In this document: piece by piece, positions 44,491 through 50,520 of the stretch
Layout of the letters: the number at the start of each line of letters is the position of its first letter
Position numbering within the stretch: position 1 is the first letter of the stretch
Source: Paracraurococcus ruber
GTDB lineage: Bacteria; Pseudomonadota; Alphaproteobacteria; Acetobacterales; Acetobacteraceae
Assembly (NCBI RefSeq): GCF_004353985.1
Contig: NZ_SMOA01000017.1
Coordinates: 1 to 50,520 of the forward strand
Length of the DNA: 50,520 nucleotides
Direction: 5' to 3'
The notes under the pieces: model-generated
What the model saw: only the letters and a program-made list of their open reading frames with translations
Database searches by the model: none
Told to the model about the DNA's origin: nothing
Program-made: the position numbers and the translations under genes

Positions 44491-45579
44491 TCACTCGGCC
44501 GCGCGCGCCAGCACCGGATAGTCGGTGTAGCCCTTGGCGTCGCCGCCATAGAGCGTCGCCCGGTCCGGCTCGTTCAGCGGCGCGCCGATGCGCAGGCGAT
44601 CCACCAGGTCCGGGTTGGCGATGAAAGGCCGGCCGAAGGCGATGGCGTCGGCGCGGCCGTCCCGCAGCGCCGCCTCGGCCAGCGCCTTGTCGTAGCCGTT
44701 GTTGGCCAGATAGGGACCGCCGAAGGCGCGCTTCAGCGCGACGAAGTCGAAGGGGATGATGTCGCGCGGGCCGCCGGTCGCGCCTTCCACCACATGCAGA
44801 TAGGCCAGGCCGAAGCGGCCCAGCGCCGCCGCCACATGGCCGAACAGCGGCTGCGGGTCGCTGTCCGCGATGTCGTTGGCCGGCGAGGCGGGGGAGATGC
44901 GCACGCCGGTGCGGTCGGCGCCGAAGGCCCGGGTCACGGCCTCGGTCACCTCCAGCAGGAAGCGGGTGCGGTTCTCGATCGACCCGCCGTAGCGGTCGGT
45001 GCGGCGGTTGGTCTTGTCGCGCAGGAACTGGTCGATGAGGTAGCCATTGGCGGCGTGGATCTCGACGCCGTCGAAGCCGGCCTGCTTCGCATTCTCCGCG
45101 GCGCGGCGGAAATCCTCGACGATGCCCGAGATCTCGTCGGTCTCCAGCGCGCGCGGCGTCGGGTGCGGCTGGAAGCCGGCTTCGGTGAAGGCCTGGCCTT
45201 CCGGCCGGATGGCGCTGGGCGCCACGGGCAGGGCGCCGCCGGGCTGCAGGCTCTCATGCGAGATGCGGCCGACATGCCAGAGCTGCAGGACCATGCGGCC
45301 GCCGGCTTGGCGCACGGCGTCCGTCACCTGGCGCCAGCCCGCCACCTGCTCCGGCGCGTGGATGCCGGGCGTATAGGCATAGCCCTGGCCCTGCGGGCTG
45401 ACCTGCGTCGCCTCGGCGATGATCAGGCCGGCGGTGGCGCGCTGGCGGTAGTATTCGGCGTTCATCGCGCCCGGGATGCCCCGGCTCCCGGTGCGGCTGC
45501 GGGTCAGCGGCGCCATGACGATGCGGTTGGGCAGGGTCAGCGCGCCCAGGCGGGTGGGCTGGAACAGGTCGTTGGCCAT
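44491..45579 (-). CDS. Old Yellow Enzyme family alkene reductase (NemA/XenA-like)
   Basis: The 362-residue FMN-dependent, NAD(P)H-using (beta/alpha)8 reductase acts on activated C=C bonds or nitro groups. Signatures include LFQPTRLGALTLPNRIVMAPLTRSR, YYRQRATAGLIIAEATQVSPQG, LQLWHVGRISHESL with the active-site His-x-x-x (His/Asn) pair, GFDGVEIHAANGYLIDQFLRD, RTDRYGGSIENRTRFLLEV, and IAFGRPFIANPDL. ATG 45579 is preceded by a C-rich, poor ribosome site. The physiological substrate is unknown. The enzyme is cytosolic. Confidence 0.95.
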   Translation of the reverse strand: MANDLFQPTRLGALTLPNRIVMAPLTRSRTGSRGIPGAMNAEYYRQRATAGLIIAEATQVSPQGQGYAYTPGIHAPEQVAGWRQVTDAVRQAGGRMVLQLWHVGRISHESLQPGGALPVAPSAIRPEGQAFTEAGFQPHPTPRALETDEISGIVEDFRRAAENAKQAGFDGVEIHAANGYLIDQFLRDKTNRRTDRYGGSIENRTRFLLEVTEAVTRAFGADRTGVRISPASPANDIADSDPQPLFGHVAAALGRFGLAYLHVVEGATGGPRDIIPFDFVALKRAFGGPYLANNGYDKALAEAALRDGRADAIAFGRPFIANPDLVDRLRIGAPLNEPDRATLYGGDAKGYTDYPVLARAAE

Positions 45580-45864
45580 CGGGGGGGATATCCATGCTGC
45601 GGTGCCGCGAAAGCGGCGTTGCGCGGAACCTGGGCGCGCCGCCGCGGCCGGCCAATGCGGCCGGCGGCATGGCCGCCATTCAGCGCATGAATGGAACGCC
45701 GACGGTGTCAGGCCGATGCCATCACGCTCCGGCGCGTCGTAACCACCCGGGGTTCTCCCCGGACCGTGGCGATCCGCCCGGGCCGGGGCGCGGACCCGTG
45801 ATGCCGCGGCCACGGCACCACGCCCCGGGAGGCGCCTTGCCCGGCTGCCAGGCGCGACCTCGCC

Positions 45865-46983
45865 TCAGCCCGCCAGGGCGGCCGCCAGCGGCAGCGCCGG
45901 TTGGCCCAGCGCATGGGCGACGGCGGGGTGCACGATGCGCCCGGCCTGCACGTTCAGCCCCTGCGCGAGATGCGGGTTCGCCGCCAGCGCATGCGGAAAG
46001 CCCTTCGCCGCGATCTGCAGGGTGAAGGGCAGCGTCGCGTTGTTCAGCGCGACCGCGCTGGTGCGCGCCACCGCGCCCGGCATGTTGGTGACGCAGTAAT
46101 GCACCACGCCGTCCACGACATAGGTCGGGTCGGCATGGGTGGTGGGACGCGATGTCTCGAAGCAGCCGCCCTGGTCGATGGCGACATCCACCAGCACGCT
46201 GCCCGGCCGCATGCGCGCGACCATGCCGCGGGTGACGAGGCGCGGCGCGGCCGCGCCCGGCACCAGCACGGCGCCGATGACGAGGTCGGCCTCCAGCACC
46301 GCCTGCTCCACCGAATCGGTGGTGGCGAACAGGGTGGCGACGGCGCCGCCGAACTCCCGGTCCAGCGCATCCAGCACCCGCGGGCTGCGGTCCAGCACCG
46401 TCACGCGCGCCCGCATGCCGGCGGCGATGCGGGCGGCGTTCGACCCCACCACGCCGCCGCCCAGCACCGCGACGCGGGCCGGCGGCACGCCCGGCACGCC
46501 GGAGAGCAGGATTCCGGCCCCGCCCGCCTCCTTCTCCAGGCAGCGCGCGCCGACCTGCACCGCCATGCGCCCGGCCACCTCGCTCATCGGCGCCAGCAGC
46601 GGCAGGCCGCCCTGCGGGTCCGTCACCGTCTCGTAGGCGATGGCGGTGCAGCCGCTCTCCATCAGGCCCTGCGCCTGGGCCGGATCGGGGGCGAGGTGGA
46701 GATAGGTGAACAGCACCTGCCCGAGGCGAAGCCGGCGCCATTCCTCCGGCTGCGGCTCCTTCACCTTCACGACCAGGTCGGCGCGGGCGAAGACCGCGGC
46801 GGCATCGGCCACGACCTCGGCGCCGGCGGCCGCATAGGCCTCGTCCGGGAAGCCGATGCCGGCGCCGGCGCCCGCCTCCACCAGCACCTGATGGCCCTGC
46901 GCGACCAGTTCCCGCACCGAGGCGGGAACGAGGCCGACGCGGTATTCGTGGATCTTCACTTCCTTCGGCACGCCAACCAGCAT
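45865..46983 (-). CDS. ald: Alanine dehydrogenase
   Basis: The enzyme interconverts L-alanine and pyruvate plus ammonia with NAD. The 372-residue length matches the family exactly. Catalytic residues fall in place: Lys75 (VVKVKEP), His96 (TYLHLA), and the NAD fold [16 protein letters not shown]. The [12 protein letters not shown] loop carries the catalytic Asp, and [18 protein letters not shown] completes the signature. GGGGGGAAG precedes the ATG. It stands alone, with about 285 bp of non-coding DNA after its stop before the Old Yellow Enzyme start. Confidence 0.98.
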   Translation of the reverse strand: MLVGVPKEVKIHEYRVGLVPASVRELVAQGHQVLVEAGAGAGIGFPDEAYAAAGAEVVADAAAVFARADLVVKVKEPQPEEWRRLRLGQVLFTYLHLAPDPAQAQGLMESGCTAIAYETVTDPQGGLPLLAPMSEVAGRMAVQVGARCLEKEAGGAGILLSGVPGVPPARVAVLGGGVVGSNAARIAAGMRARVTVLDRSPRVLDALDREFGGAVATLFATTDSVEQAVLEADLVIGAVLVPGAAAPRLVTRGMVARMRPGSVLVDVAIDQGGCFETSRPTTHADPTYVVDGVVHYCVTNMPGAVARTSAVALNNATLPFTLQIAAKGFPHALAANPHLAQGLNVQAGRIVHPAVAHALGQPALPLAAALAG

Positions 46984-47070
46984 CGCCGCTTCCCCCCTGC
47001 GTCGGGCCCCGAACGCCGCGGATGGGCCGGGCGTTGTCCGCGCCGCGCGGTCACGCCGCCGCGCGGGGCC

Positions 47071-48141
47071 TCAGGGCCCGGCGCGGGCGCCGGCCAGGTC
47101 CTCCCCGGCCAGCAGCCGGCCGGACATGCGCTGCAGCTCGGCGCGGATCTCCTCCCCGGCGAAGGGCAGCACCTCGGGCAGGGTCAGCCGCGTCAGCTCG
47201 TCGAACAGCTCGTCCGTGCGGCGCAGCGTGCGGGCCAAGTCCTGCGTCACCTGCACGGTGCGGTGGGTGTTGCGGGCGAGCGCGAGGTCGGACCGCGTGC
47301 GCAGCACCGCCTGCGCCAGCCGCTGCAGCTTCTGCCGGAAGCGGTCCTGGGCGATGGCGATGGCGGCCAGCGCGGTGCGCTGCGCCGCCTCGTTCGCATC
47401 CAGCAGGGCGCGGCGGGCGGCGTCGCGCTCGGCGGTGCGGAGCTTCACCGTCTCCCGCAGCAGGCTGCGCGTCTCCGCCTGGCGGGCGAGGATGGCGGGG
47501 ACATGCCCGTCGCGGATGCGGGCGACGACGCGTTCCTGCACCGCCAGCAGGGTTTCCAGGAACAGCACGGCATAGCCGTAGTAGCGGGCGGCGGAATCGG
47601 GGTCGGAGCGGTCGGGCAGCAGCGTCTCCAGCGCATGCATCACCTCCCGCAGGCTGGCGACGCAGGCGATCAGGCCGATGTCGTCGTCGCCGCCGGGCAG
47701 CAGCGCCAGCGCCTCCAGCTGTTCCTCGGCAAGCGGCACCCGCGCCTCCTGGAAGGCCAGGCGCAGCCCGTCGCGGGCGGCGGCCAGTTCCCGCACCGCC
47801 GCGGCGGTGGCGGCGGCGGTCCTCTGCACCTCGGGGTCGGTGGCCACGGCCTGGGCGCCGGCCCGCTCCCGCGCCAGCGCCTCGGCCTGCTGGGCGGCGC
47901 GCAGCGCGGCCTCGGCGGCGCGGAGCCGGTCGCGGGCGGCGACCAGCGGCCCGGCCTCCAGCAGGGCGATCATCTCGCGCTGCAGCACCTCCAGGTCGCG
48001 TTCCGCCCGGGGGCGGTCGCGGCCGAACCAGGCGCGGTCCGGCAGGGTGTCCAGCTCGGCCCGCACCTCCTCCATCCGGCGCGCGAGCGCGATGGCCTTC
48101 GCGTCCCGCGGCGGGTCGGGGCGCGCGAAGGGCCACTTCAT
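47071..48141 (-). CDS. Coiled-coil protein of unknown function
   Basis: The 356-residue soluble protein is almost entirely helical and rich in Ala, Arg, Glu and Leu. Long heptad-like stretches run at about residues 20-110 (ARRMEEVRAELDTL, AERDLEVLQREMIALL) and 190-330 (RDAARRALLDANEAAQR, RFRQKLQRLAQAVLRTR, VQVTQDLARTLRRTDELFDELT). A YYGYAVLFLETLLAVQ segment near residue 185 is the only hydrophobic patch. A loose similarity to TelA-type helical proteins is possible but unproven. The ATG at 48141 starts MKWPFARPDPP. Function is unknown. Confidence 0.6.
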   Translation of the reverse strand: MKWPFARPDPPRDAKAIALARRMEEVRAELDTLPDRAWFGRDRPRAERDLEVLQREMIALLEAGPLVAARDRLRAAEAALRAAQQAEALARERAGAQAVATDPEVQRTAAATAAAVRELAAARDGLRLAFQEARVPLAEEQLEALALLPGGDDDIGLIACVASLREVMHALETLLPDRSDPDSAARYYGYAVLFLETLLAVQERVVARIRDGHVPAILARQAETRSLLRETVKLRTAERDAARRALLDANEAAQRTALAAIAIAQDRFRQKLQRLAQAVLRTRSDLALARNTHRTVQVTQDLARTLRRTDELFDELTRLTLPEVLPFAGEEIRAELQRMSGRLLAGEDLAGARAGP

Positions 48142-48311
48142 CCGGCGGAATCCGGGGCACGGGGCATGCCGAAGAGGTGGCAGCAAAGCAGGGGGCGGCG
48201 CAAGGCTGCTCCGCCCCTGCCGGCGCGGTTTGCGCGCCCCGACGACCGCGCGAACCGCCGCGGGTCACCGGTCGCGGAACGGGTCCGCGCCGCAGTCCGC
48301 GCCGGCGCGGA

Positions 48312-48662
48312 TCAATCGACCGGGAGGAAGACGAAGACCACGGCGGCCACCAGGCAGGCCATGGCGGCCAGGTAGGTCCAGCGCAGGGGCTCCCCCAGCA
48401 CCAGCACGCTGAAGCCGGCGAAGACGGCCAGGGTGATCACCTCCTGCATCACCTTCAGCTGCTGCCCGGTATAGGCGCCGCCGGCATAGCCGATGCGGTT
48501 GGCCGGCACCGCCAGGCAGTATTCGAAGAAGGCGATGCCCCAGGAGACGAGGATGGCCGTCAGCATGGTCCAGGCCGGCCGCTTCAGGTGGCCGTACCAG
48601 GCGATAGTCATGATGACGTTCGAGGCGAGCAGGAGGAGGGGCGTTGCGATCCATGGTGACAT
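48312..48662 (-). CDS. DUF486 (DMT superfamily) membrane protein
   Basis: The 116-residue protein has four transmembrane helices. LLLASNVIMTIAWYGHLK, WTMLTAILVSWGIAFFEYCLAVPANRIGY (with an acidic residue in helix 2) and QLKVMQEVITLAVFAGFSVLVLGEPLRW are the DUF486 signature. The family resembles small-drug-resistance transporters. The substrate is unknown. Its start lies 31 bp downstream of the lysE stop on the same strand. Confidence 0.88.
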   Translation of the reverse strand: MSPWIATPLLLLASNVIMTIAWYGHLKRPAWTMLTAILVSWGIAFFEYCLAVPANRIGYAGGAYTGQQLKVMQEVITLAVFAGFSVLVLGEPLRWTYLAAMACLVAAVVFVFLPVD

Positions 48663-48693
48663 GCGGGCGTCCTTGGCCTGGCGGCCCGGCAGA

Positions 48694-49329
48694 CTACAGG
48701 CCGGGCAGGCCGCGCGCTGCGCCCAGCGCCGCCACGGCGCCGAAGGCCGCCAGGGCGACGGCGCATCCGATATGCAGCGCGCGATGCAGGCCCGGCGTCA
48801 GGATGGCGCGGCACCAGGCGACGATGCCCGCCGCCGCGAAGCACCAGGCGAGGGAGGACGCGGCGAAGCCGCCGAGGAACACGGCCGCCTCCGGCGTCAG
48901 CAGGTCCGTCACGCCCAGGGCCGCCATGGGCGCGGCCAGCGCGGCCCAGAAGGAGATGTTCTGCGGGTTGGACAGGGACATCGCCGCCCCGGCGGCGAGG
49001 GCGCCGCGGCCGGCGGCGGCGCCATGGCCCGCGACGAAGCCACCCGGCCGGCGCGCATCCCGCCACGCACCCCAGGCGAGCCAGAGCAGGACCCCGGCCC
49101 CGGCGAGTTCGAGCGGCAGGCGGAGGACCGGCACGGACAGCGCGGCACCCGCCCCCGCGAGGCCGAGGACCGCCCAGCCCAGGTCACCGGCGAGCGACCC
49201 GACCTGCACCGCGAAGGCCGGCCGGAACCCTCCGCGCAGGCCGCGCCGCAGCGTCTCCGCCGTCACCGGGCCCGGGGCGGCATTGAAGGCCAGGCCGAAC
49301 AGGAAGGCGGCGGCGAACAGGGTCAGCAT
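48694..49329 (-). CDS. LysE/RhtB family exporter
   Basis: The 211-residue exporter has about six helices. The family hallmark, FGLAFNAAPGPVTAETLRRGLRGGFRPAFAVQVGSLAGD, is at the N-terminus, and the second half has SLSNPQNISFWAAL. ATG 49329 starts directly at the first helix; the longer in-frame reading adds a charged leader. It follows an AraC regulator with 135 bp between, so they are probably co-regulated. The substrate is likely an amino acid or amphiphile, unknown. Confidence 0.9.
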   Translation of the reverse strand: MLTLFAAAFLFGLAFNAAPGPVTAETLRRGLRGGFRPAFAVQVGSLAGDLGWAVLGLAGAGAALSVPVLRLPLELAGAGVLLWLAWGAWRDARRPGGFVAGHGAAAGRGALAAGAAMSLSNPQNISFWAALAAPMAALGVTDLLTPEAAVFLGGFAASSLAWCFAAAGIVAWCRAILTPGLHRALHIGCAVALAAFGAVAALGAARGLPGL

Positions 49330-49464
49330 CGGGGTCCCCGGCAAGGCGCGGATGGCGGCTGGATCGAAGGGCGGCGTCGGGCGGCGCGGCATGCGGGCCG
49401 CGGCGCGATCCGTTCTGCCGCGGCGGGATCGGCCGGTCTTGAACGGGATTGATCCGCCGCGCGA

Positions 49465-50280
49465 TCAGGTGCGGGCGCGATACCGCCCGGGCGTGGTGCC
49501 CATGGCCTGGCGGAAGGCGCGGGTCAGATGCGCCTGGTCGGCGAAGCCGAGCATGGCGGCCACCTCGGCCGGCGGCATGCCCCGGCGCAGCCAGGTGCGG
49601 GCCCGCGCGACCCGGCGCTGCAGCGCCCAGGCCATGGGCGGCATCCCATGCACCGCGCCGAAGCGGCGGACGAGGTGTTCCCGCGACACGCCGACCTCGG
49701 CGGCGACCGCCGCGAGGGAAGGCGGGTTGCCCAGGCGGTCGAGCAGCATGGCCGCGGCGCGCCGGACCACCGCATCGCCCGGTGGCGCCGGGCGGGCCGT
49801 CGCCCCGCCGCCGACCGTCGCGGCCAGGATCGCCACGGCGATCTCCTCCGCCCGGCCGTCCTCCGCGCCATCCTCCGTCCCGTCCGGCCCGGCGATCATC
49901 CGCCCGAGTTCGGCGAACCGCCGGAGCAGGACGGGATCGCGCCGCACCGGGGCGCCCAGCGGCGGCGGCGCGGGCAGGCCGAGCGCCTGCGCCACGAAGG
50001 CGGGCTCGGCATAGAGGCTCACGAAGCGCCAGCGGCTGCCGGCGCCGGCCATGCCCTGGCTCGCCTGCAGGGCGCCGGGATCGTAGGCGGTGACGTCGCC
50101 CGCCGCCGCCTCCAGCCAGCGGCCATCCAGCCAGATGCGCTCCGCGCCCTCGATATTGGCGGCGATGACGAAGTCGTCATGCGTATGCCTGGGGAAGGTG
50201 GCGCCGGCGCCGGTCGCCTCGATCACGGCCGCCTCGAAGCCGGGGCGGCGCAGCAGGGTCTGGGAGAAGCCGGTGCCCAT
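49465..50280 (-). CDS. AraC family transcriptional regulator
   Basis: The 271-residue protein has an N-terminal cupin ligand domain (FPRHTHDDFVIAANIEGAERIW, with the typical His-rich strand). A C-terminal pair of helix-turn-helix motifs begins SLAAVAAEVGVSREHLVRRFGAVHGMPPMAWALQRRV and continues through PPAEVAAMLGFADQAHLTRAFRQAMGTTPGRYR (both in pieces). This arrangement, followed by a LysE gene, is common: the regulator is thought to sense the exporter's substrate. It is complete within the window, ending 240 bp before the right edge. Confidence 0.93.
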   Translation of the reverse strand: MGTGFSQTLLRRPGFEAAVIEATGAGATFPRHTHDDFVIAANIEGAERIWLDGRWLEAAAGDVTAYDPGALQASQGMAGAGSRWRFVSLYAEPAFVAQALGLPAPPPLGAPVRRDPVLLRRFAELGRMIAGPDGTEDGAEDGRAEEIAVAILAATVGGGATARPAPPGDAVVRRAAAMLLDRLGNPPSLAAVAAEVGVSREHLVRRFGAVHGMPPMAWALQRRVARARTWLRRGMPPAEVAAMLGFADQAHLTRAFRQAMGTTPGRYRART

Positions 50281-50520
50281 CCGGCGGGGCTATCATCGCA
50301 CCCGCCGCCGCGTCGAGAGGCCCTGACCCCGCCTCCCTCGGCCGCCGCGCCGGGCGGACCCGATGGCTGGCCCGTGGCGCTGCCGGTCGGGGGTCGCGGG
50401 CGCGTCCGGCAGACGCCGGCGCGCGACGGCCCGGTTCGCGGCACGGGGGCCCTCTCCCCGCCAATGCGCGCGGAAGCACGCCGCGGCCCGGCGGCGCGGC
50501 CGCGGGCCGGTGCCCGCACG
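50281..50520. other. Window end, no gene seen
   Basis: The last 240 bp contain no convincing gene start; overlapping frames are Arg/Pro-rich. It may hold the promoter of the AraC gene. Confidence 0.4.

Overview
The window is 50.5 kb of very GC-rich bacterial chromosome (roughly 70% or more by eye), densely coding, with short Shine-Dalgarno-led genes and frequent GTG/TTG starts. The gene families (TakP-like TRAP receptor, cytochrome bd/CIO with a DUF2474 subunit, hslVU beside hisB-DUF2628-hisH-hisA-hisF-hisE, SirB1 and HIT proteins, a chemoreceptor with a C-terminal PilZ domain, a PQQ sugar dehydrogenase) point to an alphaproteobacterium of the Rhodospirillales. I infer an Acetobacteraceae/Roseomonas-like organism; no rRNA or species marker lies in the window.

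Layout: 0.5-2.3 kb, a PQQ-dependent sorbosone/glucose dehydrogenase-like protein coupled to a di-heme cytochrome c (- strand). 2.5-5.0 kb, ahcY facing a TRAP solute receptor, with a strong terminator between them. 5.2-6.4 kb, a two-domain repeat protein carrying an exact 184-bp duplication. 6.6-10.7 kb, a DadA-type dehydrogenase, two small membrane proteins and the scoAB CoA-transferase pair. 10.9 kb, tRNA-Ala(GGC). 11.2-14.2 kb, a methyltransferase-like protein, a polytopic membrane protein and a lone ACT-domain protein. 14.4-17.1 kb, cydA-cydB-DUF2474. 17.3-20.0 kb, an FTR1 iron permease behind a Fur-box-like palindrome, an EcsC protein and a PEP-CTERM protein. 20.2-23.1 kb, an AbrB/Doc toxin-antitoxin pair, hslVU and a dead Phd-type antitoxin. 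23.4-25.8 kb, a GTG-initiated MCP-PilZ receptor.

26.0-34.6 kb holds the histidine genes hisB-DUF2628-hisH-GNAT-hisA and hisF-hisE. They are split by an oppositely oriented alkanesulfonate operon, ssuA-ssuD-ssuC-ssuB. 34.7-37.9 kb has a HIT protein, a SirB1/TPR protein, a frameshifted TauE/SafE gene and gshB. 38.5-43.2 kb has an endonuclease/phosphatase-fold protein, a cardiolipin-synthase-like PLD protein, a PhnB/VOC protein and a YbdK-like carboxylate-amine ligase. 43.3-50.3 kb (all - strand) has a putative outer-membrane protein, an Old Yellow Enzyme, alanine dehydrogenase, a coiled-coil protein, DUF486, a LysE exporter and an AraC regulator.

The most unusual feature is a dispersed, highly structured, non-coding element of about 130 bp. 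Three diverged copies lie at 7831-7957, 28291-28420 and 38001-38134 (the last in opposite orientation). They share end sequences of the type TGTCCTGCCCGCG ... GGACACTAG and two internal hairpins. One copy sits inside the his operon and ends 7 bp before the hisA start codon. Other points worth attention are the exact 184-bp in-frame repeat, a Lys/Ala/Pro-rich N-terminal extension on HisE, the +1 frameshift in the TauE gene, and the Phd antitoxin remnant. No CRISPR array, prophage, insertion sequence with transposase, or rRNA was seen.
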